Source: Sinorhizobium sp. 6-70 (lineage in GTDB: Bacteria; Pseudomonadota; Alphaproteobacteria; Rhizobiales; Rhizobiaceae). From it: a stretch of DNA of 39,421 nt. The position numbers were made by a program, and so were the translations under genes. Location of the stretch: contig NZ_JASKLS010000026.1 in the NCBI RefSeq assembly GCF_030124375.1, forward strand, positions 1 through 39,421. Direction: 5' to 3'. Positions within the stretch are counted from its first letter, which is position 1. The number at the start of each line of letters is the position of its first letter. The notes below the pieces were generated by a model that was not told the origin of the DNA, made no database searches, and was given only the letters and a program-made list of their open reading frames with translations. Shown piece by piece: positions 11,018 to 18,552 of this stretch.

Positions 11018-12292
11018 TTAACTCTTATCCAGACCGTAGGCGGAATGCAAAGTGCGAACCGCCAATTCCGCATATGGACCGTCGATCAGAATGGATATCT
11101 TGATCTCGGACGTGGTAATGGCCTTGATGTTGATGCCCTTGTCGGCGAGCGCCCGGAAGGCCGATGCGGCGACACCCGCATGGCTGCGCATGCCGATGCC
11201 GATCACCGAGACCTTGACGAGGCCGGACTCCGACTGGGCGACGTCGTAGCCGATCTTTTCCTTGTTGTCGGAAAGCACCTTCAGCGCCTTGTCGACATCG
11301 CCGGACGGAACGGTGAAGGTCATGTCCGTCTTCGAGCCGTCTTCCGAAATGTTCTGCACGATCATGTCGACGTTGATATGGGCTTCCGCGAGCGGGCCGA
11401 AGATCGCGGCGGAAACGCCCGGCCGGTCTGCCAGACGGCGCAGCGAAATCTGGGCTTCATCCTTGGCATAGGCAATGCCGGTTACGACTTCCTGTTCCAC
11501 GATCTCATCCTCATCACAAATCAGCGTTCCGGGCGGGTTCAGAAGGTCACCCATGCCCGGCGCATCGGGATCCTCGAAAGAAGAGCGCACGAAGGTGCGA
11601 ACCTTGTGCACCATGGCGAGCTCGACCGAGCGCACCTGCAGCACCTTGGCGCCGAGCGAGGCCATTTCCAGCATTTCCTCGAAGGCGATTTTCTTCAGCC
11701 GGCGCGCCTTGGGCTCGATCCGCGGATCGGTCGTATAGACGCCGTCGACATCGGTATAGATGTCGCAGCGGTCGGCCTTCACCGCGGCGGCAATCGCGAC
11801 CGCGGAGGTGTCGGAACCGCCGCGCCCGAGCGTCGCCAGCCTATTGTCCGGACCAAGGCCCTGGAAGCCGGCGATCACCGCCACTTGGCCCTCGCCCATC
11901 CGACGAATGATGTCGGCGCCCTCGATGTCGAGGATGCGGGCGGCGCCGTGGGCGTTGTCGGTCTTGATCGGGATCTGCCAACCCTGCCAGGAGCGCGCGT
12001 TGATGTTCATCGATTGCAGCGCGATCGCCAGCAGCCCCGAGGTGACCTGCTCACCGGAGGCAACGACGGCATCATATTCGCGCGCGTCGTAGAACGGGGC
12101 GTTCGAACCAGCGACCTTCGGCATGGTTTCGACCCAGCCGACCAGCTCGTTGGTCTTGCCGGACATGGCGGAAACGACGACGGCGACCTGGTGGCCGGCA
12201 TCGACTTCGCGTTTCACATGGCGGGCGACATTGTAGATGCGTTCCAAATTTGCGACGGACGTTCCGCCGAATTTCATCACGATGCGTGCCAT
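11018..12292 (-). CDS. lysC: Aspartate kinase
   Basis: A 424-residue aspartokinase, the first step to lysine, threonine, methionine and diaminopimelate. The kinase domain opens with KFGGTSV at 7-13 and carries TLGRGGSDTSAVA near residue 170. Two C-terminal ACT domains (about 260-420) should mediate feedback inhibition by lysine and/or threonine. The length fits the single-function type with a fused regulatory part. The start ATG (12292-12290) is preceded by AGAGG four bases away. It is the first gene of the minus-strand run. The following gene, ptsP, is a nitrogen regulator, so co-expression would tie amino-acid synthesis to nitrogen signalling; that is inference. Confidence 0.97.
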   Translation of the reverse strand: MARIVMKFGGTSVANLERIYNVARHVKREVDAGHQVAVVVSAMSGKTNELVGWVETMPKVAGSNAPFYDAREYDAVVASGEQVTSGLLAIALQSMNINARSWQGWQIPIKTDNAHGAARILDIEGADIIRRMGEGQVAVIAGFQGLGPDNRLATLGRGGSDTSAVAIAAAVKADRCDIYTDVDGVYTTDPRIEPKARRLKKIAFEEMLEMASLGAKVLQVRSVELAMVHKVRTFVRSSFEDPDAPGMGDLLNPPGTLICDEDEIVEQEVVTGIAYAKDEAQISLRRLADRPGVSAAIFGPLAEAHINVDMIVQNISEDGSKTDMTFTVPSGDVDKALKVLSDNKEKIGYDVAQSESGLVKVSVIGIGMRSHAGVAASAFRALADKGINIKAITTSEIKISILIDGPYAELAVRTLHSAYGLDKS

Positions 12293-12432
12293 TTCGCCTC
12301 TACCGGTACCGATGTTTGCGCGCGAGCGCGCGACAGGGAAAGCGTCCCCGCCCGGCGCCTGACGATCAAAAAAGCTTGGGACTTCTCGGACATCGGCCAG
12401 TCACCGCTTCGGGGAGCGGAAAGTCGCGGCGT

Positions 12433-12461
12433 CTCTTAGCGGATCAACGAGCGCCGTGCAA
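12433..12461 (-). promoter_or_regulatory. Candidate promoter for lysC
   Basis: On the minus strand TTGCAC (12461-12456) and TAAGAG (12438-12433) are 17 bases apart. They lie about 140 bases upstream of lysC. The match is moderate only. No lysine riboswitch fold was recognised in the leader. Confidence 0.3.
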
Positions 12462-12520
12462 TGGCAAGGCGACGGATTGGCGAGGTTCCAGCCGGCGTTG
12501 GAACCGGCCTTCCGACCCCC

Positions 12521-12625
12521 TACAGCGCCGCGCGTCTTATCAGGCGCGCAACGGACGCTGTAGCGCTTTGAATTGCTGCATGTTTTCATCCCAAACCGGC
12601 TACGATTTAAGGAAACATGCAGTAG
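12521..12625 (+). repeat. RIME-like intergenic repeat, copy 4
   Basis: Complete two-palindrome module in the same orientation as copy 1: a first palindrome TACAGCGCCG...GGACGCTGTAG, the CGCTTTGAATTG spacer, and CTGCATGTTT...AAACATGCAG. It sits between the divergent lysC and ABC-F units, next to the ABC-F promoter candidate. A separate small inverted repeat, GGTTCCA/TGGAACC (12484-12505), lies just outside it. Confidence 0.88.
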
Positions 12626-12636
12626 TCGCGCCCAGG

Positions 12637-12665
12637 TTGAAAATCTCCGTCCGCGGTGCTAACAA
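12637..12665 (+). promoter_or_regulatory. Candidate promoter for the leader peptide and ABC-F gene
   Basis: TTGAAA (12637-12642) and TAACAA (12660-12665) are separated by the ideal 17 bases. Transcription would begin near 12672, about 30 bases before the leader ORF start and about 300 before the ABC-F start. It directly follows RIME copy 4. Confidence 0.5.
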
Positions 12666-12701
12666 GGCGCTGCAACTCAATTGATGAAGGGAGGGCTGCG
12701 C

Positions 12702-12773
12702 GTGATTACCTATTTCCGGCACCACCGCCAGCGTGGCCCCGTCTCCGCCCTGCAGATGCGTTTGCAGGGCTGA
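12702..12773 (+). CDS. Putative 23-residue leader peptide upstream of the ABC-F gene
   Basis: A GTG-started 23-codon ORF, too short for usual gene callers. Its Shine-Dalgarno site AAGGGAGGG (12687-12695) is among the strongest in the window and is spaced six bases from the start. The peptide begins MITYFRHHRQRG and ends MRLQG. It has no run of a single amino acid, so it is unlike a classic biosynthetic attenuator peptide. It does contain Arg9-Gln10-Arg11, which fits the Arg/Lys-X-Arg/Lys motif at which macrolide-bound ribosomes stall in Erm-type leader peptides. Its 3' end takes part in two alternative RNA pairings. The ORF and its site are seen directly; its translation and role are inferred. 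Confidence 0.5.
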   Translation: MITYFRHHRQRGPVSALQMRLQG

Positions 12774-12965
12774 CCAGAGACCGAACCTCATTCTCATCGC
12801 TTCCTGGTCTGCCCAGTCGTCGTGCGGAGCCGAACCATAGGTTCACTGGCTCCGCCTATCGTCATCACCCGAGCCGAATGGTCCCAACGCGCTGACGTTC
12901 GCATCCGGCCACCCGCTTCCACTCCAGCAATTGCGGGAAGCGGGAGCACCGCTCGGGCAGTCCAG
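12748..12965 (+). promoter_or_regulatory. Putative translational attenuator of the ABC-F gene
   Basis: Several pairings are possible in the leader RNA. A: CCCTGCA (12748-12754) with TGCAGGG (12763-12769), inside the leader ORF. B: GGGCTGACCAG (12767-12777, across the leader stop codon) with CTGGTCTGCCC (12804-12814), 10 pairs and one mismatch. C: the same 12804-12814 segment with GGGCAGTCCAG (12955-12965), again 10 pairs and one mismatch, reaching the weak AGAGAA ribosome-binding site. Two fixed hairpins lie between: GCGGAGCC/GGCTCCGC (12824-12831, 12848-12855) with an inner GAACC/GGTTC, and CCCGCTTCC/GGAAGCGGG (12912-12920, 12936-12944). No T-tract follows, so control of translation is likelier than of transcription. 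Confidence 0.5.
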
Positions 12966-12974
12966 AGAACGACA

Positions 12975-14504
12975 ATGGCCTTGATCAATATAAAGAACCT
13001 CGGCGTCACCTTGGGCGCGCCGCTCTTTTCGAACCTCAACCTTTCGGTCGCAGCCGGCGACCGCATCGGCGTCGTCGCCGCCAACGGTCGGGGAAAATCC
13101 ACGCTTTTGAAGTGCATCGCGGGCGGGCTTGATCCGACCGCAGGCGAAATCACGCGCTCGCGTGGTCTCACTGTCGGCCATGTCGAGCAAGCGTTACCTG
13201 CCACCATCTTGGACAAGCCGTTCTACGAAGCTGTCCGCCAGGCGTTGCCGGAGGAACAGGCGGAAGCCGAGAGCTGGCGGGTCGATGTCATGCTGGATTC
13301 GCTCGAAGTTCCGCCGGAGCTTCGCGAACGGCCGATCGCACAGCTCAGTGGCGGCTGGCAGAGGCTTGCGCTTCTTGCCCGCGTCTCGGTCACCGATCCG
13401 GACGCGCTGCTGCTCGACGAGCCGACGAACCATCTCGACCTCGCCAAGATCATGCAGCTGGAAAATTGGCTCAACAGCCTGCCCCGCGACGTTCCCGTGC
13501 TGATCTCCAGCCATGATCGCGCCTTTCTCGATGCAACGACGAACCGCACGCTGTTTCTGCGTCCCGAGCAGTCTCAGGTATTTTCGCTGCCCTATTCGCG
13601 CGCCCGCAGCGCGCTGGACGAGATCGATGCCTCGGATGAGCGGCGCTATCAGAAGGAGATGAAGACCGCCCAGCAACTGCGCCGGCAGGCGGCCAAGCTC
13701 AACAATATCGGCATCAACTCCGGCAGCGATCTCCTGACCGTCAAGACGAAGCAGTTGCGGCAGCGGGCGGAGCGTCTGGAAGATGCGGCGCGGCCGGGCT
13801 TTCAGGAACGATCATCCGGGGCGATCCGGCTCGCCAACCGCGGCACGCACGCCAAGACGCTGGTGACGCTCGATGATGTATCCGTGGAAGCGCCTGGCGG
13901 ACGCCTGCTCTTCAAGACAGGCAAGCTCTGGATCTGCCAGGGCGACCGCATCGTGCTGCTCGGGCGGAACGGCGCCGGAAAGTCGCGGCTCATCAACCTG
14001 ATCAGGACGGCGATATCCGGACCGGACCACGCATCGGAAAGCATCAAGCCAACGCCGTCTCTCGTGCTCGGCTACAGTGACCAGGATCTCGCTGGTCTGC
14101 CGGATGAGGATACCCCGCTTGCAGCCCTCGGCCGGCGTTTCGAGATCGGCGATCAAAGGGCGCGCGCCCTGCTGGCCGGTGCCGGGCTCGGCATCGACCT
14201 CCAGACGCGCCCGGTCGGCGTTCTTTCAGGAGGCCAGAAGTCAAGGCTGGCCATGCTTGTCCTGAGGCTCACCAATCCGAATTTCTACCTGCTCGACGAG
14301 CCGACCAACCACCTGGATATCGAAGGGCAGGAAGCGTTGGAAGGGGAACTGTTGGCGAACGAAGCGACCTGCCTTCTCGTCTCGCACGACCGCAGCTTCG
14401 TGCGCGCCGTCGGCAATCGCTTCTGGCTAATCGAAAACCGACGGCTCGTCGAGGTCGACGGTCCGGAGGATTTCTTTGCCTCCGCGGCAACAAGTCCGAT
14501 GTGA
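12975..14504 (+). CDS. ABC-F family ATPase (ribosome-associated, possible antibiotic resistance or translation factor)
   Basis: A 509-residue soluble protein with two ABC domains and no membrane segments, the mark of ABC-F proteins, which bind the ribosomal E-site. Domain 1 has Walker A AANGRGKS (35-42, Ala in place of the first Gly), LSGGW and LLLDEPTNHLD. Domain 2 has GRNGAGKS (330-337), LSGGQKSRLA and LLDEPTNHLD. A charged, helical interdomain linker lies around 220-295. The frame extends upstream to 12822 but through the hairpin region; the family start MALINIKNLGV fits ATG 12975. It could be a housekeeping Uup/Ettp-like factor or a target-protection resistance protein. The elaborate leader upstream favours a drug-responsive role, but sequence alone cannot decide. 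Confidence 0.9.
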   Translation: MALINIKNLGVTLGAPLFSNLNLSVAAGDRIGVVAANGRGKSTLLKCIAGGLDPTAGEITRSRGLTVGHVEQALPATILDKPFYEAVRQALPEEQAEAESWRVDVMLDSLEVPPELRERPIAQLSGGWQRLALLARVSVTDPDALLLDEPTNHLDLAKIMQLENWLNSLPRDVPVLISSHDRAFLDATTNRTLFLRPEQSQVFSLPYSRARSALDEIDASDERRYQKEMKTAQQLRRQAAKLNNIGINSGSDLLTVKTKQLRQRAERLEDAARPGFQERSSGAIRLANRGTHAKTLVTLDDVSVEAPGGRLLFKTGKLWICQGDRIVLLGRNGAGKSRLINLIRTAISGPDHASESIKPTPSLVLGYSDQDLAGLPDEDTPLAALGRRFEIGDQRARALLAGAGLGIDLQTRPVGVLSGGQKSRLAMLVLRLTNPNFYLLDEPTNHLDIEGQEALEGELLANEATCLLVSHDRSFVRAVGNRFWLIENRRLVEVDGPEDFFASAATSPM

Positions 14505-14515
14505 GTGCAGCCCCC

Positions 14516-14546
14516 GCGACAACCCCGCCCGCTGGCGGGGTGTCGC
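14516..14546. terminator. Strong hairpin between convergent genes
   Basis: Arms ACCCCGCC (14522-14529) and GGCGGGGT (14534-14541) close a CGCT loop and are extended by GCGAC/GTCGC with one bulged A. It lies between the ABC-F gene and the oppositely directed methyltransferase gene. No T-tract follows on either strand, so any termination would be imperfect. Confidence 0.5.
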
Positions 14547-14573
14547 TGAGCCGACGGAACAACACAATTCATC

Positions 14574-15137
14574 CTACCGCTTGGCAGCGGCGGCCGGCCT
14601 CGGTGGAAGAGCGATGACGCAGGCGACGTCACAACCGTCAAGCCTTCGCGTCAATACCGCTTCTACCGTCCAGGCGTTACGCCTGACGCCCGCCTCCAGC
14701 CGTCGCGCGATATTGTCGGCGCTGTGAGCTGGCTCGTCATGGAAGAGGAAGAGCCGCCCGGCCGGCGAAAGGTGCCGCGCCAGGACCACAAGCTCGCGCG
14801 TGGGATCTTTCCGCGCGAAAGCGCCGACGCGCAGGGCATAGGCTTTGTCGAAGCACGCCTCGCCGAAATCCGCAGAGGCAAGCTCGGCCGTATGAAACTG
14901 CGCGCGGCCAGCGACAAGATGATGTGCGTTTCGCCGCTTTGCCGCCACGATCATCGTCGCCGACCGGTCGACTGCGACGATCCGACCATCGATCAGCCTG
15001 TCGCAAACCATTGTCACCGCAACCCCATGGCCGCAGCCGATCTCGAGTATCTCCTCGGACGCTTCCGGCGATAGTACGTCGACGGCCCAGGCTATCCTGT
15101 CGTTCGGCACGGGCTGTCTCCTCGTCCCATCCGTCAC
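14574..15137 (-). CDS. Small class I SAM-dependent methyltransferase
   Basis: A 187-residue protein with methyltransferase motif I at EIGCGHG (about residues 32-38) and a following acidic strand end VAVD. A third region, FDKAYALRVGAF, corresponds to the post-motif acidic area. The substrate is not evident. The frame starts with GTG (15137-15135) after AAGG. It converges on the ABC-F gene and is divergent from the DHFR-like gene. Its location in the block between lysC and ubiG, together with the ABC-F ATPase, raises the possibility that it modifies an antibiotic or rRNA, but there is no direct sign of that. It resembles the general UbiE/trans-aconitate methyltransferase-like fold. Confidence 0.8.
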   Translation of the reverse strand: MTDGTRRQPVPNDRIAWAVDVLSPEASEEILEIGCGHGVAVTMVCDRLIDGRIVAVDRSATMIVAAKRRNAHHLVAGRAQFHTAELASADFGEACFDKAYALRVGAFARKDPTRELVVLARHLSPAGRLFLFHDEPAHSADNIARRLEAGVRRNAWTVEAVLTRRLDGCDVACVIALPPRPAAAAKR

Positions 15138-15280
15138 GCCCGCCTTGGCATAGGAAGGCTGCCGCGGCGATGCATACCGCTCTTAAAATAATACCACTTG
15201 CAATACAGCATCAGTTTTGCGATCCTGCCATGATACCGCGGAATCCGCAGCTCGGCACGTCGTCAACGGGAGGAAAGACA

Positions 15281-15826
15281 ATGCGCAAGATTATTATGTG
15301 GGACATGGTCAGCGTCGACGGCTTCTTCGAGGCGCCGGATCACGACATAAGCTGGTTCGTCTTCGAGGATGAACTCGCAGCCTACATCGGCGAGACGCAG
15401 ATGGAAGCCGGCACGCTGCTCTTCGGTCGTGCGACCTACGAGATGATGGCGGCCTATTGGCCGGCGGCCGAGGGCGACATCGCCACCTTCATGAACGGTA
15501 TCGAGAAATTCGTGTTCTCGAGAACGCTGAAGAGCGCCGACTGGCACAACACGACCCTCGTTTCAGGCGACGCTGTCGCGCAGGTGGAGCGGTTGAAGGA
15601 GCTCGACGGCGGAACAATCTTCATCTTCGGCAGCGCCGATTTCGCTGCGACCCTGACGGCGAAGGGGCTCGTCGATGAGTACCGCCTCGGCATCAATCCC
15701 GTGCTGCTCGGCAAAGGCGTGCCCCTCTTCCAGAATATTCCGGAGCGCACGAACCTGAAGCTCACGCATACACGCCCGCTCAAATCCGGCGTCGTCGTCC
15801 TGCATTACCAGCCGCAATCCGCTTGA
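15281..15826 (+). CDS. Dihydrofolate reductase / RibD C-terminal family protein
   Basis: A 181-residue protein of the DHFR-like RibD_C fold that binds NADPH. Typical signatures are the N-terminal KIIMWDMVSVDGFFEAP, LLFGRATYEMMAAYW, and the later IFIFGSADFAATLTAKGLVDEYRLGINPVLLGKG. These single-domain proteins are common and mostly uncharacterised; they are not the essential FolA and the substrate is unknown. ATG 15281 was chosen over longer in-frame starts because GGGAGGAAAG lies just upstream and the family begins here. It appears to be a single gene; the roughly 140-base upstream interval has an AT-rich patch near 15180-15210 but no clear promoter. Confidence 0.9.
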   Translation: MRKIIMWDMVSVDGFFEAPDHDISWFVFEDELAAYIGETQMEAGTLLFGRATYEMMAAYWPAAEGDIATFMNGIEKFVFSRTLKSADWHNTTLVSGDAVAQVERLKELDGGTIFIFGSADFAATLTAKGLVDEYRLGINPVLLGKGVPLFQNIPERTNLKLTHTRPLKSGVVVLHYQPQSA

Positions 15827-15989
15827 TCCCTATCTCGTCTTCGCCGCTCCGGGCGCACGAGGTCTCGACGGGCGTGCGTGGCCGTTGAGCACGCCCCTTG
15901 ACATCGCCCTTCGATCGTCCGACTTCACGATCAGAATGAAGAAGTGTCGAGCGGGCCGAACCTTATCCGCCGACTGCAAGGAGACTCTG

Positions 15990-16736
15990 ATGAGCGAGAC
16001 GGCACGCACCACGATCGACCAGAGCGAAGTGGACCGGTTTTCCGCGATGGCCGCGGAATGGTGGGATCCGACCGGCAAGTTCCGTCCGCTGCACAAGTTC
16101 AATCCGGTGCGCCTTGCCTATATCCGCGACAAGGTATCGGAACATTTCGGCCGCGAGCCCAAGGGTCCGCAGCCGCTCAAAGGCCTGCGGCTGCTCGATA
16201 TCGGCTGCGGCGGCGGGCTTCTCTCCGAGCCGATGGCGCGCATGGGCGCAGATGTTCTCGGCGCCGACGCATCGGAAAAGAATATCGGCATCGCCAAGAC
16301 CCACGCGGCCGGGAGCGGCGTTTCCGTCGACTACCGCGCAGTCACCGCGGAGGCGCTCGCCGAAGCCGGCGAGAGCTTCGACGTCGTCCTCAACATGGAG
16401 GTGGTGGAACATGTCGCCGACGTCGATTTCTTCGTCACCACCTGCGCCCATATGGTGCGTCCGGGCGGGCTTATGTTCATAGCCACGATCAACCGCACGG
16501 TGAAAGCCGCCGCGCTCGCGATCTTCGCCGCGGAAAACCTGTTGCGCTGGCTCCCACGCGGCACCCACCAATACGAGAAGCTGGTTCGTCCGGAGGAACT
16601 GGAAAAACCGCTCGAGGCAAGCGGTCTCGAGATCACCGACCGTACCGGCGTGTTCTTCAACCCGCTCGCCAATCAATGGAACCTGTCGAAGGATATGGAC
16701 GTCAACTACATGATCGTCGCAAGGCGGCCGCGCTGA
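15990..16736 (+). CDS. ubiG: Bifunctional ubiquinone O-methyltransferase
   Basis: A 248-residue SAM-dependent enzyme that carries out both O-methylations in ubiquinone synthesis. It contains the UbiG hallmark AAEWWDPTGKFRPLHKFNPVR at 20-40 (approximately), motif I LLDIGCGGG, and the C-terminal VFFNPLANQWNLSKDMDVNY. ATG 15990 follows AAGGAG (15978-15983) with six bases between, and fits the family start; longer frames reach into the intergenic region. The upstream CTTGAC at about 15899 is a -35-like element without a clear -10. In many rhizobia I recall ubiG lying next to a divergent lysC; here 3.7 kb separates them. Confidence 0.97.
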   Translation: MSETARTTIDQSEVDRFSAMAAEWWDPTGKFRPLHKFNPVRLAYIRDKVSEHFGREPKGPQPLKGLRLLDIGCGGGLLSEPMARMGADVLGADASEKNIGIAKTHAAGSGVSVDYRAVTAEALAEAGESFDVVLNMEVVEHVADVDFFVTTCAHMVRPGGLMFIATINRTVKAAALAIFAAENLLRWLPRGTHQYEKLVRPEELEKPLEASGLEITDRTGVFFNPLANQWNLSKDMDVNYMIVARRPR

Positions 16737-16794
16737 CTTTTTGAAACGACGCGTTCCGGACGGAAAACCGCCACGCACTTTCCCTCATGCCGCC

Positions 16795-17223
16795 CTAATT
16801 CACGTCATCCGGCAGCACCGGCAGGGGTGCGATCTCGATGCCTTCTTCCAGAAGCGCCATCGCCTCTTCCGCGCTTGCCTTGCCGATCAGCCCGCGCTCC
16901 TCGGCCTCGCCATAGTGGATCTTGCGCGCTTCTTCCGGGAAACGTTCGCCGACGTCCTCGGCGTTCTCGCGGATCGAATTGACCAGTTCGCGGATCTTGG
17001 CGATCGTTTCCTTCTGAGCCCGATCCATCACGAGTGCCCGCGTCGCCTCCTTCTTGCGCGCGGTCGATACCGAAGGCGCCATCAGCTGCTTGCTGACGGA
17101 GTGAGAGCCGCATGCAGGACAGGCGACCAGACGCCGCTCGACCTGGGAATCGAAATCGTCGCTCGACGCGAACCAGCCTTCGAAGTCATGGCCATCATCA
17201 CACGAGAGGTTGTAACGGATCAC
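16795..17223 (-). CDS. DUF1178 family protein
   Basis: A 142-residue soluble protein of the alphaproteobacterial DUF1178 family. It begins with IRYNLSCDDGHDFEGWF and has a CPAC pair at 35-38, which with the earlier Cys8 suggests a small zinc-ribbon-like head, followed by a mostly helical, acidic body. It starts with GTG, and that codon overlaps the stop of the upstream amidase gene by four bases (GTGA), so the two are translationally coupled. The function is unknown; coupling suggests a role with the amidase. Confidence 0.92.
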   Translation of the reverse strand: MIRYNLSCDDGHDFEGWFASSDDFDSQVERRLVACPACGSHSVSKQLMAPSVSTARKKEATRALVMDRAQKETIAKIRELVNSIRENAEDVGERFPEEARKIHYGEAEERGLIGKASAEEAMALLEEGIEIAPLPVLPDDVN

Positions 17224-18077
17224 GCTGCAACGCCCCCTTTCCCGGTCGGCATCACCTCGTCCAGCACAAAACTGCGGCCATTCTTCAGATTGGGTATCTT
17301 CGCCCGCGCGCCATGCACCGCGGCAATGTCGATGTCGGCAACGATAATCCCCTCCCCGGCCGCGCCTGCCTCAGCGAGCACGCGGCCCCACGGGTCGATG
17401 ATCATCGAATGACCGAAGGTTTCACGACCATCCTCGTGCGTTCCAGCCTGCGCAGCGGCGACGACGAAAAGGCCGTTTTCGATGGCGCGGGCGCGTAGCA
17501 GGATCTCCCAGTGCGCCTCGCCTGTCTGCTTGGTGAAGGCCGCAGGTATCGACATGATCTCGGCACCGGCAACGGCCTGCTGACGGAAGAGCTCGGGGAA
17601 GCGGACGTCGTAACAGATGGAAAAGCCCAGCTTGCCGAAGGCAAGATCGGCGACGCGCGCTGTCGCGCCGGGCTGGTATGCCGCACTCTCGCGCCAGCTT
17701 TCGCCATTCTCCAGATCCACGTCGAACATATGGATCTTGTCGTAGTCGCAGACCTTGACCCCGTCCGGCCCGAAGAGGAAGCCGCGGTTGGCGATCTTGC
17801 CGTCGGAAAGCGCTATCGGCGTCGAGCCGATATGGAGATAGACGCCGAGCTCGCCGGCAAGAGGCGCGGCCTCGCGCACGACGATGTCGTTCGCCTCGTC
17901 CTTGAGCACGGATCGAAGTCCTGCCCGATCACGCTGTATGGCACCGGTCATTTCCGGTGTCTGGATGTAGGTCGCGCCTTGAGCAGCCGCCTCACGCACG
18001 AGCTTCGCCATCGTCTCCACGTTTCTTGCGGGATCGACGCCGGAGCACATCTGGACGGCAGCAGCCTTGAAACTCAT
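17220..18077 (-). CDS. Nit-type carbon-nitrogen hydrolase (probable deaminated-glutathione or omega-amidase)
   Basis: A 285-residue nitrilase-superfamily amidase. The catalytic triad is complete: Glu42 in TPEMTG, Lys114 in DKIHMFDVD and Cys155 in SICYDVRFPELFR. The CYDVRFPEL context is that of the Nit1/Nit2 branch, whose members hydrolyse deaminated glutathione or 2-oxoamides, rather than true nitrilases. The neighbour upstream is a glutaredoxin, which fits a glutathione-related repair role. I use ATG 18077 (MSFKAAAVQ), preceded by a purine-rich GGGAGAGAAGAAAG; the frame extends seven codons further. It is part of a grxC-amidase-DUF1178 transcript unit. Confidence 0.95.
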   Translation of the reverse strand: MSFKAAAVQMCSGVDPARNVETMAKLVREAAAQGATYIQTPEMTGAIQRDRAGLRSVLKDEANDIVVREAAPLAGELGVYLHIGSTPIALSDGKIANRGFLFGPDGVKVCDYDKIHMFDVDLENGESWRESAAYQPGATARVADLAFGKLGFSICYDVRFPELFRQQAVAGAEIMSIPAAFTKQTGEAHWEILLRARAIENGLFVVAAAQAGTHEDGRETFGHSMIIDPWGRVLAEAGAAGEGIIVADIDIAAVHGARAKIPNLKNGRSFVLDEVMPTGKGGVAA

Positions 18078-18149
18078 CTTTCTTCTCTCCCTAGCCATCC
18101 TCGCGCAGGCCGGGCTCTCGCACGTTTGCGATGGCTGCGCGTCAAACCT

Positions 18150-18407
18150 TCAGGCAGCAAGCAGTGCGTCGAGCTTGCCGGCGCGGTCGAGCGCGTGCAG
18201 GTCGTCGCAACCGCCCACGTGGAGGTCGTTTATGAAGATCTGCGGGAAAGTCATGCCGCCGTTCGACTTTTCGATCATCGTCTGGCGCAGGCCCGGATCA
18301 TGGGTCGCGTCATGTTCGACGAAGTTGACGCCTTTGGTTTCGAGAAGTTTCTTTGCTGCCGAGCAATAGCCGCAGAACTGACGCGTATAAATGACGACCG
18401 AAGCCAT
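18150..18407 (-). CDS. grxC: Glutaredoxin 3
   Basis: An 85-residue dithiol glutaredoxin that reduces disulfides with glutathione. The active site is CGYC in RQFCGYCSAAK rather than the enterobacterial CPYC. The cis-Pro region TFPQIFIN and the GG-C-DD glutathione-binding turn (VGGCDDL) are present. The start ATG at 18407-18405 (MASVVIYTR) fits the family; an ATG nine codons earlier is in frame but would include the Shine-Dalgarno-like AAGGAG. It lies 72 bases upstream of the Nit-type amidase in the same direction. A RIME repeat separates it from comF. Confidence 0.95.
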   Translation of the reverse strand: MASVVIYTRQFCGYCSAAKKLLETKGVNFVEHDATHDPGLRQTMIEKSNGGMTFPQIFINDLHVGGCDDLHALDRAGKLDALLAA

Positions 18408-18452
18408 ATTGTTGGACCGCTCCTTCACCGGCACGACGCCGGATATCTGCCG

Positions 18453-18552
18453 CTACATGCTTCCTTGAATCGGTTCCTGTTCAAGGAAGCATGTAGCATT
18501 TCAAGGTGCTACAGCGACCTTTGCGCGTCTTATCAGACGCGCGGCGCTGTAG
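18453..18552 (-). repeat. RIME-like intergenic repeat, copy 5 (inverted)
   Basis: Two palindromes in inverted order. The first is unusually well paired: a perfect 17-bp stem between 18453-18469 and 18480-18496 (arms start CTACATGCTTCC and end GGAAGCATGTAG). The second runs from CTACAGCG to CGCTGTAG. It abuts the comF stop codon. Confidence 0.88.

Noticed and set aside
12293..12432. Lysine riboswitch in the lysC leader
   Set aside because: The short leader shows no conserved lysine-riboswitch segments, and this class is not typical of Alphaproteobacteria.
12822..12974. N-terminal extension of the ABC-F protein
   Set aside because: It would translate the hairpin region, and the ABC domain starts directly after ATG 12975.
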